DNA from: Liolophura sinensis
Taxonomy: Eukaryota; Mollusca; Polyplacophora; Chitonida; Chitonidae
NCBI RefSeq assembly: GCF_032854445.1
Contig: NC_088295.1
Location: 12,573,385-12,637,384 of the forward strand
Reading direction: 5' to 3'
Length of the DNA stretch: 64,000 nt
Part shown: positions 60,101 through 64,000 of the stretch, in pieces
Numbering within the stretch: position 1 is the first letter of the stretch
How the letters are laid out: the number at the start of each line of letters is the position of its first letter
Notes under the pieces: generated by a model
What the model was told of the DNA's origin: nothing
Seen by the model: only the letters and a program-made list of their open reading frames with translations
Database searches by the model: none
Program-made: the position numbers and the translations under genes

Positions 60101-62749
60101 TGAAGGGGCAGCATAGGCCTTGAGCAGTCAGTCTGAGTCAACATGCAAGGTAAAAATGTAGGCCCCCTTGCTCACATGATTTCCTGAGCCATACTGTCTT
60201 TTGTGTACTATCACTTGTTCTCTAAGGGCAATGACAGGCAATGAACACAATTCATAATATAAGCTCATCTGTCAGAGTTTTTGCAGCAAACAACACACGT
60301 GCAGGAACAACAAACATGTTAGTGAGACACTAAATTTTTAAATTTTTTCAGATGGTCGTTCTCAATAACATGGGAGACGATGCGATGCGAGGATGATTAG
60401 TTGTCCGTTGCATGTAATCCGATTGACCCACCAAAATCGATCCAACCCAAGCGTTTTTTTTTTCAGTAGGTGGAACAGCTGTGTTAAATACGAGTGTTAG
60501 TCTGCCTTTATATACAGAAATTACACTCCGCATTACATGTTTCTTCTTGTACGAAACTCTATTTTCGCCCACTTCAATTGTTTGCATCAAACCATACATA
60601 CATCTTCACACCATACCAATGGAGGCTTTAATGATCTAACAATATCATTCTTTGTGTGGAAATTTTGGGGAAGAACTGTCAATCTAAAACCGACAGTGTA
60701 TTTAAAAATAAACAGCCGAGTCGTATTGATATGCAAATGGCACCTTCGCCCAGCTCTGGGTATAGACTTGGGGTTTAACGTCAGACTTATACAATTTTTC
60801 AGTCAAATGATGATGAAGGAATCCTTAGAGTGCATGTAATATGCCTCCCTGTTGCAGGACGGATTTCCACCACTTTTTTATCTGGTGCTGCTTGACTGAG
60901 ATGCCTTACCAAAGGTAAGTAAGCCACCCCGCCCGAGCCATTATACTGACAAGGGTGAACCAGTTTTTGCACTATCCTCTTAATGCTGGACGCAAAGCGA
61001 GGAAGTTACAACTTCCTCTTTTAAGGTCTTAGGCGTGACTCGACCCAGGATTGACCCTTGACCTACTGCTCCCGAAGCGGATACTCCACCAACTGTGCTA
61101 TCGTGGCCGGTAGGTACAGTCTTTGAAGTTCAAACATTGTTTGTAGGACCTGTCAATCACAGCAGAGACCCCATCCGACCATGTTTTGTTTTGGTAATTG
61201 TTTTTAACTCTACCCATGGTAAAAAGACAGTGTTGTGAATATCTTTGTAATTACATCTATACAGGCACAAGACTTTATGATGGCCTTACTGAAATGGTTT
61301 ACTGATAAAATCAAAGTCCAAGTTAAAATGCATAGATTCTTCACTAGGCACATGATAGTATGTAAAATTTTGAGCTTCCATCTGTTAGTCTAGATTTGGC
61401 AGAAGATTTCACAATCGTCTTGACTTGACTCAAGGGGTGGGTCCTTCAAAATAAGTTCATCTAATCGGTCAATGTTGAATTCTGTAAGCTGTTAGTTATC
61501 TGTGAGACTTACACACACCAGACTGAGTTCCCAAACAATGTGAGTAGGAATAGATTTAGCCTTGCATTAACACAATGTTTACAATTGTTGCAATATGAAG
61601 CTAGTAATGGGCATCTATTTTCACACATGAAAACATACTGAGTTTATGATCGCCATTTTATGAAATTGGGTATATCTGTAGATTTTTCTCGTCTACCTAT
61701 ACAGGTTCAATGCAAATTTACTGATGTACAGGCATGTCAATCAGCTGTCACAATAATGCGAGAACGAGGTTTGAACAAGTGTCAGTTTAGGAAACCTAGT
61801 CCCGAGTAATTTACGTGTATAACTGACGGTTTCCTAAATGAAATGGCAAGAACCTACAACACTTCTAAAAAAGTAGGATAACAAAACACCAAGTCCGTGA
61901 GGCTTGGAAAACTTTCTCCTGTGTTTTACGGGAGATTAACGACAGACATTTGTCAGGTCTTTATCACTGAAACACATTTACATGCTGATTTGTGACATTT
62001 ATTTATGGGACTGTGAACAGACAACACTGTTCCTGGTATAATGCCTTCATCGATTCAACGACAGCTTGAGCAGCAGTCGTTAGCTCGCCAGTTTGACAAA
62101 AATATGCTTTGAGACAGTTTTGGAATTTACAGGTTTTCTAAGAACTGTGGCTTGATACTTTCTTCAGTTTAATTCATAAATAAAAAAAAAGGCGTTGTCA
62201 GGTTTTCTTCAAGCCTGTATATCCACCCTGACTTCATCTCACCAAGCATGTGCACCGCACTCCCGCGGCGATGTTTGTCTAGTCATCGGTCGAGGCGAGA
62301 CAACAATTACCCACCCCACCATTGCAGCACCATTTTAAGTTTCGATCATGCGAAGTAAAAAGTGGCAAATTACACGGTCCTGCACACAACTGTGACTTGA
62401 CGTCTGCTGGTCCAAAATGTCAACGAATTACAGTAGCAAGTTTTTACCAAATTCATCACTACATTATTTACCAATTAGACACAACTACACCTGTCAGACA
62501 AGATCAACTGACCTCTGACATGAACACTGATCTGACAGTCTTCAGTGTTTCCAGTGGCGTCGGATGCGTGGTACGTGACCTCCACGCTGTCGGCCAGTTT
62601 GTGCTCAGGTGAGAATCCCTCAGGTTGCACAATGAACACAGACACCAGGCCAGAATTGTCAATGGCAAAGGGCTCATCAAACCCTGGTGCTTCAAACTGG
62701 TCAATCTCAATATATTTTCGGCAACTGTCAAACTTTGGCTTTTCCATAT
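12735..62749 (-). CDS. SVEP1-like: giant SVEP1/polydom-like extracellular mosaic gene (41 exons, 5' partial)
   Basis: 41 minus-strand exons join in phase over 50 kb, about 7.1 kb of coding sequence. Domain order is HYR-HYR-sushi-X-GCC3-EGF, then HYR-HYR-sushi-X-GCC3-EGF(many)-pentraxin/LamG, then HYR-sushi-X-GCC4. X is an unassigned segment of about 145-155 residues with a conserved phase-0 intron. Polydom/SVEP1 carries one HYR-sushi-X-GCC-EGF-pentraxin series. Here it occurs about three times, which implies internal duplication. Most module borders are phase 1. The product should be secreted or cell-surface, disulfide-rich, and likely adhesive or matrix-associated. No signal peptide is seen because the 5' end lies beyond 62749. 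The final exon is not identified. One HYR exon (50609-50799) has a frameshift. One long transcript is inferred from phase continuity. A split into several genes is possible but not suggested by any start, stop or promoter. Confidence 0.85.
13145..15002. repeat. 35-bp minisatellite in intron 40, main part
   Basis: Units read CCCACAGTGCAGTACCTCAC plus CCAGTACAGTACATA. A longer variant block beginning CATCACAATGCAGTACATAT recurs at about 13376, 13806 and 14182, showing higher-order repetition of about 376-430 bp. On the gene's strand each unit carries GTGGGTATGT, identical to the donor of exon 40. Long open frames in it are artefacts of the repeat. Confidence 0.95.
15003..15856. mobile_element. 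candidate hAT-type non-autonomous transposon inside the minisatellite
   Basis: Repeat units stop at about 15002 and resume at 15857. The insert starts GTTCGCATG and ends CATGCGAAC, with TTCAAGGAC/CTTGAAA-rich subterminal sequence at both ends (about 15028-15085 and 15740-15850). The terminal style GGTTCGCATGGGTCCTTGAA resembles hAT inverted repeats. The inverted repeats are imperfect and I could not define a target-site duplication. There is no transposase open frame. Confidence 0.5.
15857..16078. repeat. 35-bp minisatellite, middle part
   Basis: Diverged units (CATACCCACAG with CAGTACACACC variants) between the hAT-like insert and a SINE. Confidence 0.8.
16079..16252 (-). mobile_element. 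tRNA-SINE family A copy
   Basis: Tail motif TTGATTGGTGTTTTACGCC, then GATGGTGGGAGGAAAC and AACCATCAGCAGGTTGC. It matches the full copy at 30495-30759 but lacks the tRNA-like head. It is inserted in the minisatellite, whose units flank it on both sides. Confidence 0.85.
16253..16345. repeat. 35-bp minisatellite, right end overlapping exon 40
   Basis: The last units run directly into the 3' end of exon 40. The last dozen coding bases (ACTGCACTGTGG) and the donor GTATGT are themselves one repeat-unit segment, repeated twice more at about 18-bp spacing just downstream. Confidence 0.8.
16333..16494 (-). CDS. exon 40: GCC2/GCC3 repeat
   Basis: 162 bp, phase 1 in and out. It encodes [16 protein letters not shown], then [12 protein letters not shown]. 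It is six bases longer than the usual 156 of this module. Its donor lies in minisatellite sequence. Confidence 0.85.
16866..16973 (-). mobile_element. tRNA-SINE family A fragment
   Basis: TTGATGCTTTACATCATACT and CAAGAATATTTCACTTGTAC match the family A tail. The element is truncated before the tRNA-like head and lies next to exon 39. Confidence 0.8.
17001..17156 (-). CDS. exon 39: GCC2/GCC3 repeat
   Basis: 156 bp, phase 1 in and out, acceptor TTGTTCCAG and donor GTGAGT. It encodes [20 protein letters not shown], then [11 protein letters not shown], ending EDCF. Confidence 0.85.
17920..18058 (-). mobile_element. SINE family A head fragment with perfect 18-bp hairpin
   Basis: Arms at 17920-17937 and 17945-17962 (GCATACTGCTAGGGGCGG and its exact complement) enclose seven bases. 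The sequence after the hairpin (GGCCAGCATGAGATGGACTT, then CAACTCACAGTGATGG) is the tRNA-like part of family A. Confidence 0.75.
18146..18304 (-). CDS. exon 38: GCC2/GCC3 repeat
   Basis: 159 bp, phase 1 in and out, donor GTCAGA. It encodes [20 protein letters not shown], then [10 protein letters not shown]. It is the first GCC repeat of block 3, following module X. Confidence 0.87.
18986..19072. repeat. two-copy direct repeat of about 45 bp
   Basis: CATTCACAAGGC, then GATCTCATGCTAATATCCA, occurs twice in a row in intron 37. No function is visible. Confidence 0.7.
19456..19552 (-). CDS. exon 37: module X, end (block 3)
   Basis: 97 bp, phase 0 in and phase 1 out. It encodes [17 protein letters not shown], then [13 protein letters not shown]. 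The closing Cys-Pro and Cys arrangement matches the ends of exons 5 and 15. Confidence 0.75.
19553..22370. other. intron 36 with dispersed repeat copy 1
   Basis: A 2.8-kb intron. From about 20500 to 21480 it holds a non-coding repeat that is collinear with 60700-62165. A G12 run lies at 21551-21562. The rest shows nothing recognisable. Confidence 0.6.
20500..21480. repeat. dispersed repeat, copy 1
   Basis: Collinear patches shared with 60700-62165 include CTTTACTGAAATGGTTTA (about 20711), GTCTAGATTCGG (about 20820), ATCTAATTGGTCAGTGTTG (about 20888) and ATTTATTTATGAGG (about 21241). No open frame of note. Confidence 0.7.
22371..22455 (-). CDS. exon 36: module X, middle (block 3)
   Basis: 85 bp, phase 2 in and phase 0 out, acceptor CTACTGCAG and donor GTGAGT. 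It encodes [19 protein letters not shown]. Its phase-0 exit corresponds to the phase-0 intron inside module X in blocks 1 and 2. The extra phase-2 intron before it is unique to block 3. Confidence 0.7.
22708..22790. repeat. short tandem repeat, about 22 bp x 4
   Basis: TTTGTCAGTCACTTACGCAG-type units in intron 35. Confidence 0.75.
23057..23191. repeat. 43-bp tandem repeat, three copies
   Basis: Near-identical units starting GATGGAATGATGGAGGCTCA and continuing AATTCCCCCCTACCAATTCC. High identity suggests recent expansion. Confidence 0.9.
23634..23898 (-). CDS. exon 35: module X, start (block 3), with furin-like site
   Basis: 265 bp, phase 1 in and phase 2 out. It encodes [19 protein letters not shown], a Cys-containing helical-looking stretch, and then [16 protein letters not shown]. 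The RRKR motif is a candidate proprotein-convertase cleavage site and is absent from the other two module X copies. Confidence 0.75.
24169..24245 (-). mobile_element. SINE family B tail fragment
   Basis: GAGTGAGTGAGTACTTGGGG and TTTAACGTCGTACTCAAC match the tails of the fuller copies at 35770 and 60766. Confidence 0.75.
24250..24440. repeat. about 26-bp tandem repeat, about 7 copies
   Basis: Units resemble AGGTGATCTGAGGTCAGAGT plus TCACAA. The array directly follows a SINE B tail, a common place for tandem growth. Confidence 0.85.
25244..25453 (-). CDS. exon 34: sushi (CCP) domain, block 3
   Basis: 210 bp, phase 1 in and out, donor GTAAGT. It contains four cysteines (CNMTL, LMCSS, FYTCGPS, PSCG) in a short sushi-like arrangement between HYR and module X, as in blocks 1 and 2. 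Confidence 0.75.
25983..26078 (-). CDS. exon 33: HYR domain, second half (block 3)
   Basis: 96 bp, phase 1 in and out. It encodes [19 protein letters not shown], then IVFVK, the typical HYR C-terminal strand with its single Cys. Confidence 0.8.
26544..26675 (-). CDS. exon 32: HYR domain, first half (block 3)
   Basis: 132 bp, phase 1 in and out, donor GTGAGG. It encodes [20 protein letters not shown], the HYR N-terminal CP and VxW motifs. In blocks 1 and 2 each HYR sits in one exon. Here it is split by a phase-1 intron. Confidence 0.82.
27454..27668 (-). CDS. exon 31: pentraxin/LamG, last part
   Basis: 215 bp, phase 2 in and phase 1 out. It encodes [12 protein letters not shown], then [16 protein letters not shown], the signature of the final strands of pentraxin/laminin-G-like jelly-roll domains, then a short linker to HYR. 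Confidence 0.85.
27985..28168 (+). mobile_element. tRNA-SINE family A copy, plus orientation
   Basis: A tRNA-like head (GGCTCTGTGGCCAAGCTTGC, then GAGTTCAAGTCCA) is followed by the family tail in the complementary orientation, ending CAATCAAATAAATAAAC. Confidence 0.75.
28209..28454 (-). CDS. exon 30: pentraxin/LamG, middle
   Basis: 246 bp, phase 2 in and out. It encodes [19 protein letters not shown], then [13 protein letters not shown], the classic DGxWHHV strand of laminin-G/pentraxin folds. Confidence 0.88.
28863..29028 (-). CDS. exon 29: pentraxin/LamG, first part
   Basis: 166 bp, phase 1 in and phase 2 out. It encodes [15 protein letters not shown], the first FTxSFWVR strand of the domain. 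Confidence 0.83.
29475..29612 (-). CDS. exon 28: EGF repeat
   Basis: 138 bp, phase 1 in and out. The previous repeat ends in [13 protein letters not shown]. The exon then holds a full EGF ending [12 protein letters not shown]. Confidence 0.87.
29876..29986 (-). CDS. exon 27: EGF-like repeat
   Basis: 111 bp, phase 1 in and out. It encodes [20 protein letters not shown], then CS joined to C of the next exon. Cysteine spacing is short for EGF. Confidence 0.75.
30252..30388 (-). CDS. exon 26: EGF-like repeat
   Basis: 137 bp, phase 2 in and phase 1 out. It encodes [18 protein letters not shown], then [12 protein letters not shown] and VCSCPRQG. Confidence 0.83.
30495..30759 (-). mobile_element. 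near full-length tRNA-SINE family A with target duplication
   Basis: On the minus strand it starts with a tRNA-like head (GGCTCAGTCGGTTAG as A box, GAGTTCAAGTCCAGC as B box) and ends in TAAATAAAT. It is flanked by AGATTCAACATGA (30482-30494) and AGATTCAATATGA (30760-30772), a 13-bp target-site duplication with one mismatch. Confidence 0.92.
31911..32026. repeat. imperfect inverted repeat with arms of about 47 bp
   Basis: GGTTCATTGGGGG, then ATAAATGAAAAAAA and ACCTTTGT, is mirrored by ACAAAGGT, then TTTTTTTCATTTAT and CCCCAATAAACC, around a 22-base loop. It may be a foldback element or a structured RNA. Confidence 0.75.
33829..34022 (-). CDS. exon 25: one and a half EGF repeats
   Basis: 194 bp, phase 0 in and phase 2 out. 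The first EGF runs [15 protein letters not shown] to [12 protein letters not shown]. The second starts [15 protein letters not shown] and breaks at its fifth Cys, completed by exon 26. Confidence 0.9.
34726..34859 (-). CDS. exon 24: EGF repeat
   Basis: 134 bp, phase 1 in and phase 0 out. It encodes [15 protein letters not shown], then [12 protein letters not shown]. The preceding VNIDDC is of the calcium-binding EGF start type. Confidence 0.87.
35348..35584 (-). CDS. exon 23: two EGF repeats
   Basis: 237 bp, phase 1 in and out. The repeats are [14 protein letters not shown] to [13 protein letters not shown], and [12 protein letters not shown] to CHCADGFEG. Copies of its first 40 or so bases plus acceptor lie just upstream in the transcript (35619-35745 and 36188-36234). 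Confidence 0.88.
35619..36234 (-). repeat. three decayed copies of the exon 23 acceptor and start
   Basis: On the minus strand, segments at 35619-35663, 35710-35745 and 36188-36234 read TTTCAGATGCAGACTGGT-like sequence followed by GTGGATG. They match the true TTTCAG|ATGCGAACTGGTCC junction at 35584. A SINE B sits between the second and third copies. Confidence 0.65.
35770..36163 (-). mobile_element. tRNA-SINE family B copy with C25 tract
   Basis: The tRNA-like head on the minus strand is GGGCCAGATAGCTCACTTGG, then TAGAGCG. The tail is GGTTTAACGTCAGACTTATA. A run of 25 C (36095-36119) has expanded inside the head region. Confidence 0.85.
36959..37174 (-). CDS. exon 22: two EGF repeats
   Basis: 216 bp, phase 1 in and out. 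The repeats are [14 protein letters not shown] to [12 protein letters not shown], and [15 protein letters not shown] to CICKDGYQ. Confidence 0.9.
37436..37566 (-). CDS. exon 21: EGF repeat
   Basis: 131 bp, phase 2 in and phase 1 out. It encodes [18 protein letters not shown], then [12 protein letters not shown]. The unusual phase-2 entry matches the phase-2 exit of exon 20. Confidence 0.88.
37750..39360. repeat. 19-bp minisatellite in intron 20
   Basis: About 80 units of ATGTTACCCTGTGTCAGAG with variants. A longer block beginning AACAGATATGACACTG recurs at about 37768, 38298 and 38764, giving a higher-order period of about 466-530 bp. Because 19 is not a multiple of three, all three frames stay open over stretches. 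Confidence 0.97.
39450..39615 (-). CDS. exon 20: EGF repeat with extended N-terminal Cys segment
   Basis: 166 bp, phase 1 in and phase 2 out. It encodes [17 protein letters not shown], then [15 protein letters not shown] and [10 protein letters not shown]. Confidence 0.87.
40330..40416 (-). CDS. exon 19: EGF half-repeat
   Basis: 87 bp, phase 1 in and out. It encodes [20 protein letters not shown], then CKCPEG. It is completed by FFGDNC in exon 20, as exon 9 is by exon 10 in block 1. Confidence 0.82.
41040..41207 (-). CDS. exon 18: GCC2/GCC3 repeat
   Basis: 168 bp, phase 1 in and out. It encodes [20 protein letters not shown], then [12 protein letters not shown]. It is the third GCC repeat of block 2 and, like exon 8, has a longer C-terminal tail than the 156-bp copies. 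Confidence 0.88.
41709..41864 (-). CDS. exon 17: GCC2/GCC3 repeat
   Basis: 156 bp, phase 1 in and out. It encodes [20 protein letters not shown], then [12 protein letters not shown]. Confidence 0.88.
42175..42330 (-). CDS. exon 16: GCC2/GCC3 repeat
   Basis: 156 bp, phase 1 in and out. It encodes [20 protein letters not shown], then [12 protein letters not shown]. Confidence 0.88.
43068..43278 (-). CDS. exon 15: module X, second half (block 2)
   Basis: 211 bp, phase 0 in and phase 1 out. It encodes [17 protein letters not shown], a Cys-bearing stretch, and [13 protein letters not shown]. The end pattern matches exons 5 and 37. Confidence 0.78.
44503..44575 (-). mobile_element. SINE family A tail fragment
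   Basis: TTATTTATTTGATTGGTATT, then a 13-bp inverted repeat TTTTATGCTGTAC / GTACAGCATAAAA. Confidence 0.6.
44821..45044 (-). CDS. exon 14: module X, first half (block 2)
   Basis: 224 bp, phase 1 in and phase 0 out. It encodes [19 protein letters not shown], then [17 protein letters not shown]. The phase-0 exit is at the same place as in exon 4. Confidence 0.78.
45183..45292 (-). mobile_element. tRNA-SINE family A fragment
   Basis: TTGATTGATGTTTTATGCCA and GCAGTGGGAGGAAACAG match the family tail. The head is missing. Confidence 0.8.
46359..46562 (-). CDS. exon 13: sushi (CCP) domain, block 2
   Basis: 204 bp, phase 1 in and out, donor GTAAGT. It encodes [20 protein letters not shown], then VPQCIK. 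The Cys-containing CHFRCNDGY motif is typical of sushi domains. Confidence 0.82.
46563..48670. other. intron 12
   Basis: A 2.1-kb intron. I see no coding segment, tandem array or SINE in it. Confidence 0.5.
48671..48910 (-). CDS. exon 12: HYR domain (block 2, second)
   Basis: 240 bp, phase 1 in and out, donor GTACGT. It encodes [20 protein letters not shown], then [17 protein letters not shown]. Confidence 0.87.
49640..50700 (-). repeat. about 112-bp tandem array built from the 3' end of exon 11 plus its donor
   Basis: Units recur near 49681, 49797, 49912, 50161, 50273, 50385, 50501 and 50614. The last is the real exon end. On the minus strand each intronic unit contains a copy of about 60-80 coding bases of the HYR exon (encoding [15 protein letters not shown]), the donor ACAG|GTGAGG and about 40 intron bases. 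A further 479-bp-offset duplication (about 49521-49690 onto 50000-50168) inserts non-unit sequence between the third and fourth copies. Confidence 0.9.
50609..50799 (-). pseudogene. exon 11: HYR domain (block 2, first) with a frameshift
   Basis: 191 bp between a CCCCACAG acceptor and a GTGAGG donor. The first half reads [20 protein letters not shown] in phase 1. The second half reads [19 protein letters not shown] in another frame and exits in phase 1. A 1-base loss near 50715-50720 explains both the length (one less than 192) and the TAG at 50699-50701. All other exons keep frame, so this is either a real lesion or an assembly indel. Confidence 0.75.
51798..51914 (-). CDS. exon 10: EGF repeat
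   Basis: 117 bp, phase 1 in and out. It starts YTGKMC, which closes the EGF of exon 9. It then encodes [20 protein letters not shown] and CSCTEP. Confidence 0.87.
52147..52230 (-). CDS. exon 9: EGF half-repeat
   Basis: 84 bp, phase 1 in and out. It encodes [13 protein letters not shown], then CHCPQG. The acceptor is a tandem GCAGCAG, so the exon could also start three bases later (52227), removing one residue. Confidence 0.85.
52955..53125 (-). CDS. exon 8: GCC2/GCC3 repeat
   Basis: 171 bp, phase 1 in and out. It encodes [20 protein letters not shown], then [12 protein letters not shown]. It is the third repeat of block 1, with a tail of several extra codons before the EGF. Confidence 0.9.
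53770..53925 (-). CDS. exon 7: GCC2/GCC3 repeat
   Basis: 156 bp, phase 1 in and out. It encodes [20 protein letters not shown], then [12 protein letters not shown]. Confidence 0.9.
54262..54417 (-). CDS. exon 6: GCC2/GCC3 repeat
   Basis: 156 bp, phase 1 in and out. It encodes [20 protein letters not shown], then [12 protein letters not shown]. Confidence 0.9.
54655..54805 (-). mobile_element. diverged tRNA-SINE family A copy
   Basis: TTGATTGGGTTTTTACCCCA, CCAGCATTATGGTGCC and GGTGAGAGGTTTCTGGGTTA follow the family order but with many substitutions. Confidence 0.7.
54924..55176 (-). CDS. exon 5: module X, second half (block 1)
   Basis: 253 bp, phase 0 in and phase 1 out, strong acceptor TTTGTGTTTGCAG. 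It encodes [20 protein letters not shown], then [18 protein letters not shown]. Confidence 0.8.
55735..55943 (-). CDS. exon 4: module X, first half (block 1), GC donor
   Basis: 209 bp, phase 1 in and phase 0 out. It encodes [19 protein letters not shown], then [11 protein letters not shown]. The donor is AAG|GCAAGT, a non-canonical GC-AG intron with an otherwise ideal consensus. No GT donor fits the phase. Confidence 0.75.
56725..57500. repeat. 32-bp minisatellite in intron 3
   Basis: About 24 units of GTAGGGCAAGTGCACT plus GTAAAGCAAGCTCACT, i.e. two related 16-bp halves. GCAGGCTCACT variants recur in a pattern suggesting multi-unit duplication. Confidence 0.97.
58146..58367 (-). CDS. exon 3: sushi (CCP) domain, block 1
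   Basis: 222 bp, phase 1 in and out, donor GTAAGT. It encodes [17 protein letters not shown], then [14 protein letters not shown] and TPNCVS, a full sushi pattern with the conserved Trp. Confidence 0.92.
58497..58640 (-). mobile_element. tRNA-SINE family A copy
   Basis: TTGATTGTTATTTTATGCCA, CCAGCATTATGGTGCGAGGA and AAACCAGGCAAGGCC match the family. The head is decayed. Confidence 0.8.
58990..59292 (-). mobile_element. tRNA-derived SINE, family B-like
   Basis: The minus-strand head is CTTGGTGGCCTGATGGTTAG, with the B-box-like GGATCAAACCC. The tail retains TTTTCAGTCATATGACAACA. It ends about 40 bases from the donor of exon 2. Confidence 0.8.
59331..59567 (-). CDS. exon 2: HYR domain (block 1, second)
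   Basis: 237 bp, phase 1 in and out. The acceptor CTTACTAG at 59568-59569 is chosen over CTTTTCAG eight bases inside, because only it matches the phase of exon 1. It encodes [20 protein letters not shown], then [11 protein letters not shown]. Confidence 0.85.
60700..62165. repeat. dispersed repeat, copy 2, with SINE insert
   Basis: Collinear with 20500-21480. Shared patches are CCTTACTGAAATGGTTTA (about 61285), GTTAGTCTAGATTTGG (about 61384), ATCTAATCGGTCAATGTTG (about 61460) and ATTTATTTATGGGACTGTG (about 61998). A SINE B (60766-61111) interrupts it near one end. Confidence 0.7.
60766..61111 (-). mobile_element. near full-length tRNA-SINE family B
   Basis: The minus-strand head is GGCCACGATAGCACAGTTGG, then TGGAG and GGGTCAATCCTGGGTCGAGT. 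The tail is GGGTTTAACGTCAGAC. It is about 346 bp and nested in dispersed repeat copy 2. Confidence 0.88.
62513..62749 (-). CDS. exon 1 in window: HYR domain (block 1, first)
   Basis: 237 bp, phase 1 in and out, acceptor TCACCACAG and donor GTCAGT. It encodes [20 protein letters not shown], then [19 protein letters not shown], the standard HYR ending with DxxGN and Cys. Earlier exons must lie beyond the window because it is entered in phase 1. Confidence 0.9.
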
Positions 62750-64000
62750 CTGTGGTGATAAACAAAAAAAACAAGGTCTCAGATGTTTATGCACATGGGA
62801 AATACAATAAATGTACATGTAAATATAATGGGTAAAACCTAGAACTACACTGTAGGTTGTGCATAAACAGGAAACATTAGATGGGGCTCTCATATGTGTG
62901 GTATTTGGTTTACACAAGCAGTTGTGGATGATGCAATCATATATTTGTATGTCAGGTATCTGGTATGCACAATGTGTATAAGGCCTAACAGTATGGAAAC
63001 ATTCTAGTCCACCTACTTTGTCAGAATGCATGCATGCTTGCTGCAACCCTACATGCACATAACTGTATTACTTTATACAAGATATATAATTTTAGCTCCA
63101 ACACTTCTGTAAAGTTTCATGAAAATACACTGATAAATTTCGCAGAAGATACTGTGACAAAGATTCAAAATAATCTACAGAAACCTCATGCACATCCACA
63201 CATGCATATGATTCCCAACAGATGTGCCAAGCTGCCAGATAACTGGTTGAAAAACTGTAGGAGGATTTGCACTGACAAGATAAAAGGAGAAAATATCTCC
63301 TCATTTCACGATATCTCCTCATTTCACGATATCTCCTCATTTTACATGCTGTTGCAATAATAACTAATACAGTGTTATACCCAACAGCACAGGCACACCT
63401 GTATATCATCCCTACCAAGTTTCACAAAAATCTGATAAAAACTGTTAGAGAGAGTGTGCTTACAAGAAATGACTACAGACAGTCCTACAGACGAACTGAT
63501 GACCAAATGCAAATGGACACTGACAAGCTATACATCAAATTGAAAACAAAGTGTTGTTGAAATCCTACTCCTCTGTTTTCAATTTGATGTCTTTCATAAC
63601 TGTTCTGTCAGTTTGTGGGTTTACTACAGAAACTGCATGCTTACCCTGGGTAATTTCCGTTACCCTGTATGGTACATGTATTTGATTTGGGTAATTTCAG
63701 TTACCCAGGGTAAGGTTAAATAAATGCCAAAAAATGATTACGTAAAGTAATTAATAAATGTTAAGCCCAATGGTTTGGAAATTTTTCACCCACAATATAG
63801 AAGCCAATATCACACATATACGACGGTAGTCCTATACACAAGGCCCAACATCAGGAAAAAACCATCTAGTTATGAGGTCAGGCATAACTCTTGATGTATT
63901 TGATTGAACTTCAGAAATGCAAAACGTCTTTAAATATGCCTATATATGGCACCAAAAATGCTCATATGCATATTTTGCACTACTGGCTTGAATATGTTTA
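62750..64000. other. intron 5' of the first visible exon
   Basis: No exon seen. It holds an 18-bp tandem triplet ATCTCCTCATTTCACGAT (63294-63345) and a 14-bp inverted repeat (63640-63653 / 63701-63714, CTTACCCTGGGTAA). Confidence 0.5.

Noticed and set aside
62504..63058. 184-codon minus-strand open frame
   Set aside because: It overlaps the HYR exon in another frame and crosses its acceptor. The in-phase HYR reading is clearly the coding one.

Overview
This window is animal (metazoan) genomic DNA, most likely from a mollusc. The support is spliced GT-AG genes with long AT-rich introns, extracellular mosaic domains (HYR, sushi, GCC2/GCC3, EGF, pentraxin/laminin-G), many intronic minisatellites, and two tRNA-derived SINE families whose tails I associate with molluscan genomes. 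The lineage is an inference and no species is claimed.

Layout. (1) 1-573 holds nothing recognisable. (2) 574-9655 is a 30-bp minisatellite split by one LTR retrotransposon (1535-8030). The element has LTRs, a proline-type primer binding site, gag, protease, integrase, reverse transcriptase and RNase H in that order. Its enzymes are Ty3/gypsy-like but integrase lies upstream of RT, as in Ty1/copia, which is the organisation of Gmr1-like elements. The copy has four single-base frame breaks and a changed RNase H residue. (3) 9771-12180, minus strand, is a small macro-domain gene that runs into the first residues of a PARP-type catalytic domain. It looks truncated at both ends and has an in-frame TAA. 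(4) 12735-62749, minus strand, is one giant gene of which I resolve 41 coding exons (about 7.1 kb of coding sequence, about 2,360 residues). It is open at its 5' end beyond the window, and its last exon was not identified. It resembles SVEP1/polydom.

In transcript order the giant gene reads: block 1 (HYR, HYR, sushi, module X, three GCC2/GCC3, EGF); block 2 (HYR, HYR, sushi, module X, three GCC2/GCC3, a long run of EGF repeats, pentraxin/LamG); block 3 (HYR, sushi, module X, four GCC2/GCC3). Intron phases join across all 41 exons. The only exception is one 191-bp HYR exon that has lost its frame. The product should be a large secreted or cell-surface adhesive or matrix protein.

The introns carry at least five sizeable tandem arrays, at 13.1-16.3, 37.7-39.4, 49.6-50.7 and 56.7-57.5 kb plus smaller ones. 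Two of them, and a small dispersed set near 35.6 kb, contain copies of neighbouring exon-intron junctions. Other intronic content is SINEs, a probable hAT-type non-autonomous transposon, a dispersed repeat of more than 1 kb present twice (20.5 and 60.7 kb), and several inverted repeats.
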